Assembly (NCBI RefSeq): GCF_017303275.1
Contig: NZ_JAFKOJ010000003.1
Coordinates: 372,001-436,000 of the forward strand
DNA length: 64,000 nucleotides
From: Bacillus sp. NTK034
Lineage (GTDB): Bacteria; Bacillota; Bacilli; Bacillales; Cytobacillaceae
Reading direction: 5' to 3'
This document shows positions 37,572 to 46,296 of this stretch, piece after piece. The position numbers were made by a program, and so were the translations under genes. The notes under the pieces were generated by a model, which saw only the letters and a program-made list of their open reading frames with translations, was not told the DNA's origin and did no database searches. How positions within the stretch are numbered: position 1 is the stretch's first letter; every line of letters begins with the position of its first letter.

Positions 37572-38258
37572 ATGTCACTTGAATGGTTTGACAGAGTAAG
37601 CGGTGAGTTGCAGGACCATCTTGAATCGATTTGCAGTAAATATGATCAGATTGGCCATATGTCGATTGACCGGGGTGCCAAGCATCCCAGAATGGAGTTT
37701 TTTATTGAAACCAGTGATAATGATAGAGAATATTTTTGCACACTTTTCTTTGATCCGCATAATGAAGAATTCTATGTAGAAGACTTTGATTTTGAACTTG
37801 GACATACTTCGAAAACGATGCTTTTTGATATTGAAGACATCATCGATACAGTCCACGAAAGCCTTCACGATTATATGAATGTTGAAGATGAGGATCATTT
37901 TGAATTTGAAGATGAGGAAGAAATATATGTTTCAGAAGAGGAAGATTTCGACATTGCCGCCGAATATGCTTTTGACGGCGAAGGTGATGTCTTTGAAGAA
38001 GTTGATGTAGAGTGGGAAACTCCTGAAGTAACTGCCTTTTTCAAGGAAGACGAAGTGGAGGTATCCTATCAGTTTGGAGTGGTGCAGGAAACCGGTGATG
38101 GAGTCCTTCGCAGAGTTAATCGCATTTGGACCGATGACGAAGAAATGATCAAAGATGAAGATCACTTTATCTTCAGCAAAGAAGAGGCAAGCACAATCAT
38201 TGCAATGATTGCCAGCCACATGGATTCCCTGAGCGGGCATGAAGCGGATTATCAGTAA
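37572..38258 (+). CDS. Highly acidic hypothetical protein
   Basis: 228 residues with very high Glu/Asp content; residues about 100-140 are almost an acidic run (EDEDHFEFEDEEEIYVSEEE). The N-terminal 90 residues look folded (MSLEWFDRVSGELQDHLESI, FYVEDFDFELGHTSKTMLFD). No known domain comes to mind. AGAGGAAGGGATGCAGC precedes the ATG. It follows the TerD pair after a terminator, so any link to them is only positional. It could be a metal buffer or a DNA-mimic-like protein, neither shown. Confidence 0.7.
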   Translation: MSLEWFDRVSGELQDHLESICSKYDQIGHMSIDRGAKHPRMEFFIETSDNDREYFCTLFFDPHNEEFYVEDFDFELGHTSKTMLFDIEDIIDTVHESLHDYMNVEDEDHFEFEDEEEIYVSEEEDFDIAAEYAFDGEGDVFEEVDVEWETPEVTAFFKEDEVEVSYQFGVVQETGDGVLRRVNRIWTDDEEMIKDEDHFIFSKEEASTIIAMIASHMDSLSGHEADYQ

Positions 38259-38278
38259 TGATTTAATGCGAAATGAGA

Positions 38279-38316
38279 AAGTGGCTATCAAGAATTCTTG
38301 AAGCCACTTGTTTTTT
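38279..38316 (+). terminator. Intrinsic terminator after the acidic protein gene
   Basis: AAGTGGCT/AGCCACTT outer stem and an inner CAAGAATTCTTG palindrome, then TTTTTT. Confidence 0.8.
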
Positions 38317-38464
38317 GTGCTAACTAAAATGCCTCCTTCATCCAGCGATCAGTCCCCGGATAAACTTAAAAACCATTTTAATATTGGGCTGGATTTCTCA
38401 GTTGGTACTATTCAGGCTTGCCCCCCCCATAAACTGTTTAAAAGCAAGTGAAAAGAGGTGCATT

Positions 38465-39727
38465 ATGGGGATTCATATCGTTCAGGCAGGCGATAGCCTT
38501 TGGACCATTTCTCAAAGGTATAAGGTTCCTATCCAGGATATAAGAACGGCTAATGGCCTTGAGAATGGACCTGGTATCATCCCTGGTTTAGCGCTATACA
38601 TTCCGGTAAGCGGACCAGTTATCAGGTCTTATCTTGTAAAGCCGGGAGATACATTATGGAGCATTTCCCAGCGTTATCAAACTACAATTAATGCTATACT
38701 GTCAGCAAACCCGGAGATAAGGCCGGAGGGGCTATATATCGGACAGAGGATAAATATTCCATCACCAAGCAGATTAGTAATGGAAACATTAGGGTTCATA
38801 GTCCCGTATTCTCCTGATATTTTTTTACCCGCTTTCAGGGAAACAGCAAAGTACTTAACCTACATCGCCATTTCTGCCTATTCTTTAACAAGGGAAGGTT
38901 ACGCATATATTGAATTGGACGATACAGCTATATTGGCAGAAAGCCGCCGGCTGAATGTCATTCCGCTGCTGATGATCAGAAATCTTGCACAAGGTGAATT
39001 TAATGCAGAACTGATTGGCGGGGTGCTTGAAAGTCCGGCAAATAGGAGGAACTTAATCTTAAGCCTGATAAATTTTGTCACTCAAAAAGGATATGGAGGC
39101 ATCAGTCTTGATTTTGAATTTATCCCGCCATTAAGGCGCCAGGATTTCAATTCATTCATTAAAGAATTAAAGAATGCCTTAGGGCCAAAAGTTCTTCATG
39201 TCAATGTACATGCTAAGACTGAAGATATCCCGGCAAACCGGATAATAGGGGCATATGATTATAAAGCAATTGGAGAGGGTGCCGATATTGTTGCAGTCAT
39301 GACCATGGACTATGGTTATCCCACCGGTCCTCCTAATCCCGTCGCTCCACTATGGTGGGTGGAAGAAGTCATTAAATATTCGATCACCCAGATTGACCCG
39401 AAAAAACTGCAAATAGCTTTGCCATTATATGGATATGACTGGAGAACAGCGGATAATCTAACCCGCTCATTTTCCATGCAAGCCATTCAGAATTTATCTA
39501 TAAGCAGAGGAGCAATTATTCAATTCGATGCTTATGCAGCATCCCCATGGTTCCGATATTGGAACGGAGAAGAAGAACATGTGGTCTGGTTTGAAGATAT
39601 CCGCAGCATTACAGAAAAATATAAATTAATTGACCAGTATAATCTTTTAGGGATGACATACTGGCAAATAAGCTTGCGTTTTCCGCAGAACTGGGCATTT
39701 GCGGATAAAAATTTTACTATTCTATAG
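38465..39727 (+). CDS. LysM-GH18 spore cortex hydrolase, YaaH/SleL-like
   Basis: 420 residues: LysM 1 (about 2-46, GDSLWTISQRYKVP), LysM 2 (about 54-100, GDTLWSISQRYQTT), then a glycoside hydrolase family 18 barrel. The catalytic motif is GGISLDFEFIPP (Glu proton donor about 226). YaaH and SleL act as N-acetylglucosaminidases on spore cortex during germination and are carried in the spore coat without a signal peptide, as here. ATG 38465 lies behind AAGAGGTG; longer starts have no ribosome site. Single gene. Confidence 0.9.
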   Translation: MGIHIVQAGDSLWTISQRYKVPIQDIRTANGLENGPGIIPGLALYIPVSGPVIRSYLVKPGDTLWSISQRYQTTINAILSANPEIRPEGLYIGQRINIPSPSRLVMETLGFIVPYSPDIFLPAFRETAKYLTYIAISAYSLTREGYAYIELDDTAILAESRRLNVIPLLMIRNLAQGEFNAELIGGVLESPANRRNLILSLINFVTQKGYGGISLDFEFIPPLRRQDFNSFIKELKNALGPKVLHVNVHAKTEDIPANRIIGAYDYKAIGEGADIVAVMTMDYGYPTGPPNPVAPLWWVEEVIKYSITQIDPKKLQIALPLYGYDWRTADNLTRSFSMQAIQNLSISRGAIIQFDAYAASPWFRYWNGEEEHVVWFEDIRSITEKYKLIDQYNLLGMTYWQISLRFPQNWAFADKNFTIL

Positions 39728-39734
39728 TGCTTTT

Positions 39735-39908
39735 CTAAAGAAGCTCCTTCATTTCCTCTTCAAAATAAAACATTTTTGGTTTTTCTTTAATTGTATATGT
39801 GTATTTCTTCATTTTCGCCACATAACAGGTTTTGTTGATCGTAACTTTCTCTCCCGTGTCAATCAGAATCACAATATCATTATGCTCAAACTTATTTCTG
39901 CGCTTCAC
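39735..39908 (-). CDS. Small basic hypothetical protein
   Basis: 57 residues starting from GTG 39908 behind GAGGGATC: KRRNKFEHNDIVILIDTGEK, then KTCYVAKMKKYTYTIKEKP. It reads like a compact beta-strand-rich domain with DIVILIDTGE and a later VAKMKKYTY strand. No family recognised. Convergent with the spore hydrolase gene, only 7 bases apart. Confidence 0.6.
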   Translation of the reverse strand: MKRRNKFEHNDIVILIDTGEKVTINKTCYVAKMKKYTYTIKEKPKMFYFEEEMKELL

Positions 39909-40086
39909 GCTGATCCCTCTTTCTTTAACATATAAAGTGTTATTAACACATTATCTCATACTTCTGCGGAATTAACCCTATTGACTTTGGTGGAACCATG
40001 CAGGTTCCATCATTTCTTTTGCATATCGGCAAGTAAATGATATATTAGTTTAATTGAATACCATAGTGAACAAAGGAAGATACAAA

Positions 40087-42324
40087 ATGACATCAACACT
40101 TGGCTTTATAAGAGAGTGGCAAAAAGCCATTCAGGCTGAGATCTTACATTTAAAAAAATATGGGAGCTCCCGCTACTTAATGTTAAATGGGCAGCTGCTT
40201 TCAAAATCAGATGCATATACTTATTTTTTCGATACACCTTCTGCCATTAAAATTCCAACTGGATCTTCCATAAAAATCGAATGGGGAAGAAAGAGGGTGG
40301 AAGGAAGAATCCTTTCTGCGGAAGGAAATAATGTCATAGTGGCTTTAGAAGAGGATATTGGAATCGATCTATCGGAAGCATATTTGCTTCATGATCCCTG
40401 GGAGCTGTTGGATCAGCTTTTTCAGCGCTTAGAGGACATAAAAGACAGCAAAAGAAAAAGAAATAGAATAAAAAAATTGATGGATCCTTCCATGCCTCCC
40501 CAACACCCTGCCGAAAAGGTAAAGACTGGTGCCCATGAATTGATATTGCGTTCTAAATATAATCCAGTCACATATGTCTGGGGTCCGCCGGGCACAGGAA
40601 AAACCTATGCACTTGCACGTGTGGCCGCCAACAAATACTTTAAAGGTCAAAGTGTTCTCATTCTGGCCCACTCAAATCAAGCAATAGATGTCCTTATGGC
40701 AGAGATTTCATCCTTTGCATCATGCAAACGAAAAATTCCTGATGGGGATCTGCTTCGTTACGGGTCACAAATCGGTCCGGCACTATTCGATCATTCTTCA
40801 TTAACAGCCGAATATCTTCTAAATAAGCAGCATTCTAATCTCTCGGACCAAAAAGCTGCTCTATTTGAGGAACGCCGCTTGCTTAAACAGGATTTATCCC
40901 GATCCTTCAGCAAGAGAGATTCCGATCATCTTATTGAAATAGAAAAGAAGCTGTCTGGAGTACTTGAAAAAATCAGGCAAAAGGAAATAGAGTTTGTAAA
41001 AAATGCTTCTATTATAGGAGCAACACTGGCAAAAACAGCAAGCGATCCGGCAATATACGAGAAAAATTTTGATTTAGTCATCATCGATGAATCCAGCATG
41101 GCTTATGTTCCACAGGCTGCCTTTGCAGCTTCACTTGGCAAAAGAGTCATCATTTGCGGGGATTTTAAACAGCTTCCTCCTATTGCTGCTTCAAAACATA
41201 AATTGTCGGAAAAATGGCTAAGAGAAGATATCTTTCATCACTCTGGTGTGTCTGACGCAGTCAAGGATGGTCACTTACATCCGCACCTTTTTCTATTAAA
41301 AGAGCAGCGACGTATGCACCCGGACATTTCAGCTTTTTCGAATAAACATATCTACCATTCACTTGTAGGTGACCATCCGGATGTTCTTGCAGCAAGATCT
41401 GATATCGCTTCCTGTACGCCTTTTCCCGGCAAAGCCTCGATCCTGCTTAATACAGCTGGATCAGGTGAATATGGCATAAAAGATGGCAGCTCGAATTCAA
41501 GAATCAATTTATGGGATCTTTTGCTGGGATTTCAGCTGATACATGAAGCTTATGCAGGAGGAAGCAGGTCCATAGGTTATGTCACTCCTTATCGTGCACA
41601 GGCATTATTAATGGAACAGCTTCTGGTTGAGCTTTATGGGGAAGAAAGAACTGCTGCTGATATTATTGCTGCAACGGTTCACCGTTTTCAGGGAAGTGAA
41701 CGGGATGTCATGATTTTTGACTCTGTCGATGCTCCGCCCCATGACAGAGCTGGAATGCTATTAGTTGGGAAAGAAAGCGAAAGACTTATGAATGTTGCCA
41801 TAACGAGAACCAAGGGTAAATTTATTCATATTTGCGATTTAGAATTTATACAGAACAAGGTATATAAAAACAAAACATGGCGGAAGCTTGCGGACCATCA
41901 GCTGCACAATGGACAGGCCATTCATCCTGATCAGATTGGCAGGTGGATCAAAAATCAGCATCCACGCCTGCAATGGATGCATGCAAAAAAGCTGGAAAAA
42001 GTGTTTGAGGATATTTCCAAAGCCAGAAAGGAGATTATCATTTCCCTGCCTAATGGCAAACAATTGGGGAACGAGTGGGGGCAGGCTTTTTCCAAAAGAG
42101 GTTCGCAAACAAAGCTTACCATCCTTACCGAGCATTCTATCCCTTCCGGTGATCCTGATAAGATATTGCCAAAAGGCTTCCCATTCCCTTGCATATTAAT
42201 TGACGGACATATTTTGTGGCTTGGCATGCCGGCCGAGGCCCATAAAAACGCACGGCCCCCCTATGTAGCTGCAAGGCTTCAGTCAGCTGCTGCAGGGTCG
42301 TATCTTTCATCTCAATTAAAATAA
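40087..42324 (+). CDS. Superfamily 1 (Upf1-like) helicase
   Basis: 745 residues, all SF1B motifs in order: Walker A GPPGTGKTYAL (about 164), Q-motif SNQAIDVL, Walker B VIIDESSMAYVPQA, motif III GDFKQLPPI, motif IV EQRRMHPDISAF, V TPYRAQALL, VI ATVHRFQGSERDV and AITRTKGKF. A C-terminal region of about 130 residues (IIISLPNGKQLGNEWGQ, ILIDGHILWLGMP) resembles a phospholipase-D-like fold fragment. It probably unwinds nucleic acid. ATG 40087 follows AAAGGAAG. No partner gene adjoins it; a folded repeat starts 3 bases after its stop. Confidence 0.87.
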   Translation: MTSTLGFIREWQKAIQAEILHLKKYGSSRYLMLNGQLLSKSDAYTYFFDTPSAIKIPTGSSIKIEWGRKRVEGRILSAEGNNVIVALEEDIGIDLSEAYLLHDPWELLDQLFQRLEDIKDSKRKRNRIKKLMDPSMPPQHPAEKVKTGAHELILRSKYNPVTYVWGPPGTGKTYALARVAANKYFKGQSVLILAHSNQAIDVLMAEISSFASCKRKIPDGDLLRYGSQIGPALFDHSSLTAEYLLNKQHSNLSDQKAALFEERRLLKQDLSRSFSKRDSDHLIEIEKKLSGVLEKIRQKEIEFVKNASIIGATLAKTASDPAIYEKNFDLVIIDESSMAYVPQAAFAASLGKRVIICGDFKQLPPIAASKHKLSEKWLREDIFHHSGVSDAVKDGHLHPHLFLLKEQRRMHPDISAFSNKHIYHSLVGDHPDVLAARSDIASCTPFPGKASILLNTAGSGEYGIKDGSSNSRINLWDLLLGFQLIHEAYAGGSRSIGYVTPYRAQALLMEQLLVELYGEERTAADIIAATVHRFQGSERDVMIFDSVDAPPHDRAGMLLVGKESERLMNVAITRTKGKFIHICDLEFIQNKVYKNKTWRKLADHQLHNGQAIHPDQIGRWIKNQHPRLQWMHAKKLEKVFEDISKARKEIIISLPNGKQLGNEWGQAFSKRGSQTKLTILTEHSIPSGDPDKILPKGFPFPCILIDGHILWLGMPAEAHKNARPPYVAARLQSAAAGSYLSSQLK

Positions 42325-42327
42325 GAA

Positions 42328-42439
42328 AAGCGCAAGCAGCCCACTAAAGGATCGCAGACTAAGAACGCCACGTCCTGTGGCAAGGTCTGCATGATCCCCA
42401 TCCTGGGGCCTCCTCGAGGAGGGTAGGCTGTTTGCGCTT
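42328..42439. repeat. Highly folded intergenic repeat-like element
   Basis: The ends AAGCGCAAGCAGCC (42328-42341) and GGCTGTTTGCGCTT (42426-42439) pair over 14 positions with one mismatch. Inside are GGATCGCAGAC with GTCTGCATGATCC, enclosing GCCAC-GTCCT-GTGGC, then CCCCATCCTGGGG and CCTCCTCGAGGAGG. Together these form a branched, cloverleaf-like structure of 112 nt. GCGCAAGC...GCGCTTG ends occur in known intergenic repeats of Bacillus genomes. Confidence 0.75.
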
Positions 42440-42481
42440 GACAGTTATCTAACTGCGGAATTTTTACATTCTTATCCAATA

Positions 42482-42510
42482 AAAAAGACGCCCCAGAGAG
42501 GCGTCTTTTT
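42482..42510. terminator. Bidirectional terminator
   Basis: An 11-bp perfect stem AAAAAGACGCC/GGCGTCTTTTT with loop CCAGAGA; T-runs on both strands. Serves the SF1 helicase and the candidate sRNA opposite. Confidence 0.88.
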
Positions 42511-42595
42511 ATACGTATTGCGGCGACCCGACTGCACTCCACATAGTGCATTGCCAATAAGGCTTGTCTGTCGTCTTATGCAATTAGCTCATCGC
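42482..42595 (-). ncRNA. Candidate small RNA on the minus strand
   Basis: On the minus strand TTGTTT (42625-42630), exactly 17 bases, then TATATT (42602-42607) form a sigma-A-like promoter. About 114 nt later the bidirectional hairpin with a T-run ends the unit. No open reading frame with a ribosome site lies between. The body contains a TGCACT...AGTGCA palindrome (42532-42549). No known RNA family comes to mind; this is inferred from promoter, terminator and absence of coding. Confidence 0.45.
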
Positions 42596-42601
42596 TTTAC
42601 T

Positions 42602-42630
42602 AATATAGCATTATTCTATAAAGAAAACAA
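42602..42630 (-). promoter_or_regulatory. Sigma-A-like promoter on the minus strand
   Basis: TTGTTT, 17-base spacer, TATATT (4 of 6 and 5 of 6). No protein gene on this strand uses it; it would drive the candidate sRNA. The rest of the 389-base gap between helicase and mhq gene holds the folded repeat, the terminator and nothing else I can name. Confidence 0.45.
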
Positions 42631-42713
42631 GTGTTTATTGTGCGCTTCCGTTGCATTCCTTTCATTGTTCAATCAAAATATACCTAAAATACATTGATTA
42701 GGGTTGTGATCAT

Positions 42714-43685
42714 ATGAATATGAAACCATTAAAAGGTCAGCATCATGTCTCTGCCATAACAGCCAATGCTCAGAAGAACTATGAGTTTTACACCAGAATC
42801 CTTGGAATGCGGCTTGTAAAAAAGACTGTAAACCAGGATGATACCACAATGTATCATTTATTTTACGCAGATGAAAGGGGTAACCCTGGTACTGACTTAA
42901 CTTTCTTTGAAATCAAAAATGCTGGCCGCACTTACAGGGGGACAGACAGTATAACTTGTACTTTTCTGCGTGTGCCATCTGATGAATCGCTTCTTTATTG
43001 GAAAAAGAGGCTGTCAGAACAAGATGTTTTACATGAAGAAATAAGAGAAGCAAACGGAAAGAAGATGCTGTTCTTTGAAGACTTCGAAGGCCAGCGTTTG
43101 GCCCTGATTTCTGATCAAAATAATAAAGGAGTAAAAGGCGGGAAGCCATGGGATCGAGCTGCCGTTCCTCCCAGCCACGGAATAATTGGGCTTGGACCCG
43201 TAATGCTCACCGTTTCTGAGCTTGAACCCACCACAAATCTGCTTACAGAAGTAATGGAATATCGGAGAATAGGAGAATATTCTTTGGATGAAGATACTGT
43301 AACTGTATTTGAAACCGGTGAAGGCGGAAACGGGGCAGAAATCCATATTAAAGAACAGGTTGACTTGCCGCAGCAGCGTCCAGGCCGGGGGAGTGTCCAC
43401 CATGTTGCTTTTCGGGTGGAAACTGAAGAGGAATTAAGAAACTGGGTACGAAAACTGAAAAAATGGAGGATTGCCAGCTCTGGTTTTGTAGACAGGTATT
43501 ATTTCAAATCTTTATATTTCCGGGAACCGAACGGGATTCTTTTTGAGCTGGCAACAGACGGACCTGGATTCGAAGCAGATGAACCTTTCGAGCAATTGGG
43601 AGAAAAGCTTGCACTTCCTCCTTATATTGAAGACAGGCGGGAAGAAATCGAGGCAAACATAAAGCTGCTGAATACGAAAAATTAA
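42714..43685 (+). CDS. Ring-cleaving dioxygenase, MhqO/MhqE-like glyoxalase-fold protein
   Basis: 323 residues with two glyoxalase (VOC) modules: residues 5-130 (KGQHHVSAITANAQKNYEFY, metal His in HHVSA) and 155-290 (GSVHHVAFRVETEEEL, Glu ligand in GILFELATDGPGF). These enzymes need Fe or Mn and open hydroquinone rings; in B. subtilis relatives protect against quinones under MhqR control. I see no MhqR box directly upstream of this gene. The start could be ATG 42714 or 42720. Confidence 0.88.
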   Translation: MNMKPLKGQHHVSAITANAQKNYEFYTRILGMRLVKKTVNQDDTTMYHLFYADERGNPGTDLTFFEIKNAGRTYRGTDSITCTFLRVPSDESLLYWKKRLSEQDVLHEEIREANGKKMLFFEDFEGQRLALISDQNNKGVKGGKPWDRAAVPPSHGIIGLGPVMLTVSELEPTTNLLTEVMEYRRIGEYSLDEDTVTVFETGEGGNGAEIHIKEQVDLPQQRPGRGSVHHVAFRVETEEELRNWVRKLKKWRIASSGFVDRYYFKSLYFREPNGILFELATDGPGFEADEPFEQLGEKLALPPYIEDRREEIEANIKLLNTKN

Positions 43686-43698
43686 ATAAATGGTGTAA

Positions 43699-43733
43699 GA
43701 GGATGAACCGAAGTGTTCGTCCCCTTACTTTTG
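43699..43733 (+). terminator. Probable terminator after the dioxygenase gene
   Basis: Stem GGATGAAC/GTTCGTCC with one wobble and a loop of 6, followed by CCTTACTTTTG; modest. Confidence 0.55.
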
Positions 43734-43821
43734 AAGTTGAAACTTTTTATAGAGTTTATTCGTTTAATATATAATAGGGGATAATAATAATGGAACTTAG
43801 AGAAATAGAGAAGGAGTCATC

Positions 43822-45900
43822 ATGGAAAAATTTCAGCGTTTCAAAGAAGCTTTTGCAGGGTTTTGGCGCAAAAAGCACCTGACACAAATTCTGCTTCTTT
43901 TAACACTAACAATAATACTTTTAACCATTCTATTTTTTGCGTTTCTGGCAGCTACAGCAAACGTGGAGACCTTAAAAGAAGGTTTAAGGCAGTCAACTGT
44001 TATTTACGATAAAGACGGAGATGCTGCTGCAGGACTTGCGGAAAATAGGGCGGAGGGTGCAAATATTGAAGAATTGCCGGATCATGTAGGCAATGCCGTT
44101 ATTGCGATTGAGGATGAACGCTTTTATAAGCATAATGGATTTGATATTAAAGGAATTGCAAGAGCCTTTTTTGGCAATTTATTTGCTGGCGGCATAACGG
44201 GCGGGGGAAGCACCATTACTCAGCAGCTGGCTAAAAATGCTTTGCTGTCACCAGAACAGACTTACCGCCGAAAAGCCGAAGAATTGTTCCTTGCAGTAGA
44301 AATCGAAAAAAATTATAAAAAAAATGAAATCCTGCAAATGTATCTAAATCAGGTATATTTCGGAAGCGGTTCTTGGGGAATTGAACAGGCATCCAATAAG
44401 TATTTCAGCAAAACACCAAAGGAACTGAACATAAGCGAGAGTGCACTGCTTGCAGGATTGCTTCAATCGCCTTCAGCACTCGACCCTTATAATCATTACG
44501 AACGGGCAATGAAAAGAAGGAATGTTGTCCTCGGAAAGATGAAAGAGCACAAGATGATTTCAGCTGAAGAGTATGAGAACGCTGTAAATGAAAAGATCCA
44601 ATTAAAGGAAGGGACACGAAGCAAGCAAGAAAGAAAATATCCTTACTATGTTGATGCTGTCCTGGATGAAGCTATAAATAAGTACGGATTAACACAGGAA
44701 GAGATTTTTACAAGAGGGTACAAAATATATACGGAAATGGATCAGAACCTGCAATCAAGCCTGGAAAATGTTTATGAAAAGGATTCAATCTTCCCTCCAG
44801 GCATGAATGGAGAAATCGTACAGAGTGGTGCTGTCCTTCTTGATCCTGCTTCAGGAGGTGTCAGAGGGCTTGTCGGGGGCAGGGGTGAGCATGTTTTCAG
44901 GGGATTCAACAGGGCAACACACATTAAAGCCCAGCCTGGATCTACACTCAAGCCATTAGCGGTCTACACGCCTGCACTTGAAGAAGGATACTCACCAACA
45001 TCCATGCTAAAAGATGAACAAGTAACATACGGAGATTACACTCCAGCTAATGCTTCCGGACAATATGCGGGCGAAGTGTCCATGTATAAAGCTGTGGAAG
45101 ATTCTATAAATGTCCCAGCCGTATGGCTCCTTAATGAAATTGGACTTGATAAAGGACTGGATGCACTTGACAGGTTCGGCATACCGCTTGAGAAGGAAGA
45201 TGAATATTTAGGGATTGCATTAGGCGGAATGAGAAAAGGGGTCTCACCCTTAAAGCTGGCAGAAGCATATGCCGCATTTCCAAATGGCGGCAAGCGGCAG
45301 GATGCCCATTTAATTACGAAAATAGTTGGCCCAACAGGCAGCATCATTGCCGAACGTGATAAAGAAACAGTTAAGGTTACGACAAAAACGGTATCGAATC
45401 AAATGACTTCCATGCTGTTAAATGTGGTTGAAACAGGCACAGGCAGCGCAACGAAGATTGAGGGAGTTCAAATCGCCGGAAAAACGGGATCAACCCAGCT
45501 TCCTTATAAAGATATTAACGGAACGAAAGACCAATGGTTTGTAGGCTATACACCGAATTTGGTTGGTGCAGTTTGGCTGGGGTATGACCAGACAGACAGA
45601 GAACATTATCTGTCAAAAAGCAGTTCTGAAACAGCTGTTCCTGTTTTTAGGGCGATAATGGAATCTAGCCTGCCATATATGCAGGAAGGGGAATTTACTA
45701 CTAAATCGGTAAACGAAAAGCTGGAAAAAAAGGAATTAACAGAAGAAATTGGACAGACCATTAAAGAACAGGCTGAAAAATTTGAAGGCAAAATAAGAGA
45801 AGACCTTCCAATCTGGAAGGAAAAATTGAGAGAAGGAAAGCAGGAACTTGAGGAATTCGGCAGGTTCCTGAAAGACAAATTGGATCAATTCAGTAATTAA
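43822..45900 (+). CDS. pbpG: Class A penicillin-binding protein, PbpG (PBP2d)-like
   Basis: 692 residues. A short cytosolic tail and one membrane helix (about 20-45) lead into the glycosyltransferase GT51 domain (EDERFYKHNGFDIKGIARAF, GGSTITQQLAKN, KYFSK). The transpeptidase domain follows, with SxxK in AQPGSTLKPLAVY (Ser about 374), SxN in DSINVPAVW and KTG in AGKTGSTQ. It polymerises and crosslinks peptidoglycan. Size matches B. subtilis PbpG, a sporulation-linked PBP, better than the longer PonA. The C-terminal 60 residues are charged and helical. GAAGGAG precedes the ATG. Confidence 0.9.
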   Translation: MEKFQRFKEAFAGFWRKKHLTQILLLLTLTIILLTILFFAFLAATANVETLKEGLRQSTVIYDKDGDAAAGLAENRAEGANIEELPDHVGNAVIAIEDERFYKHNGFDIKGIARAFFGNLFAGGITGGGSTITQQLAKNALLSPEQTYRRKAEELFLAVEIEKNYKKNEILQMYLNQVYFGSGSWGIEQASNKYFSKTPKELNISESALLAGLLQSPSALDPYNHYERAMKRRNVVLGKMKEHKMISAEEYENAVNEKIQLKEGTRSKQERKYPYYVDAVLDEAINKYGLTQEEIFTRGYKIYTEMDQNLQSSLENVYEKDSIFPPGMNGEIVQSGAVLLDPASGGVRGLVGGRGEHVFRGFNRATHIKAQPGSTLKPLAVYTPALEEGYSPTSMLKDEQVTYGDYTPANASGQYAGEVSMYKAVEDSINVPAVWLLNEIGLDKGLDALDRFGIPLEKEDEYLGIALGGMRKGVSPLKLAEAYAAFPNGGKRQDAHLITKIVGPTGSIIAERDKETVKVTTKTVSNQMTSMLLNVVETGTGSATKIEGVQIAGKTGSTQLPYKDINGTKDQWFVGYTPNLVGAVWLGYDQTDREHYLSKSSSETAVPVFRAIMESSLPYMQEGEFTTKSVNEKLEKKELTEEIGQTIKEQAEKFEGKIREDLPIWKEKLREGKQELEEFGRFLKDKLDQFSN

Positions 45901-45908
45901 CAATTAAA

Positions 45909-45948
45909 AAGAAAGAGAGAATGGCCAAAGTAGCCATTCTCTTTTTTT
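45909..45948 (+). terminator. Intrinsic terminator after pbpG
   Basis: AGAGAATGGC pairs with GCCATTCTCT around CAAAGTA, then TTTTTT. Confidence 0.88.
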
Positions 45949-46030
45949 GCTGTGCAATCTTTATACTGGAATAATTCAGCAAAACAGTGTAATCTAAGTA
46001 GTTATAGTACCTGCTAACAAAACGACAGCA

Positions 46031-46070
46031 TTCGCTAGCGAATTGCTAGCTTACAGATATTAATAGCTAG
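46031..46070. promoter_or_regulatory. Palindrome cluster (GCTAGC) before the ribbon-helix-helix gene
   Basis: TTCGCTAGCGAA (46031-46042) is a perfect 12-bp palindrome; GCTAGC recurs at 46045-46050, and TAGCTA at 46064-46069 overlaps the ribosome site region. Three phased symmetric sites in the leader of a DNA-binding-type gene suggest autoregulation. Confidence 0.55.
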
Positions 46071-46080
46071 GAGGATTCAT

Positions 46081-46275
46081 ATGAGTGGAGAAACACGGAT
46101 TCAGCTTAATGTACGCATTTCAAAAGAGACTTCGAATATGCTTGATGAAATTGTTGATTATTATCAGGAAAACACGAAACTCGGCAGGATTTATAAAGGC
46201 GATGTTTTAACAGATATTATTGAAAAATCATATGAAGTAATGAATAAACAAAAAAAGCTCAATAAGAAATTTTAA
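46081..46275 (+). CDS. Ribbon-helix-helix-like small DNA-binding protein
   Basis: 64 residues with the layout strand-helix-helix: RIQLNVRISKETSNMLDEIV, then a loop and KGDVLTDIIEKSYEVM. The pattern of alternating hydrophobics in the first strand and two helices fits MetJ/Arc-type repressors, which act as dimers on palindromic DNA. AGGAGG precedes the ATG. The leader carries palindromes, and the HD gene follows 21 bases later. No toxin gene is recognisable next to it. Confidence 0.72.
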   Translation: MSGETRIQLNVRISKETSNMLDEIVDYYQENTKLGRIYKGDVLTDIIEKSYEVMNKQKKLNKKF

Positions 46276-46296
46276 TCCTGTTTAGAGGGGGATTAC

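Noticed and set aside
39699..39935. 78-codon plus-strand frame after the LysM-GH18 gene
   Set aside because: The minus strand holds a better small gene with its own ribosome site at 39735-39908.
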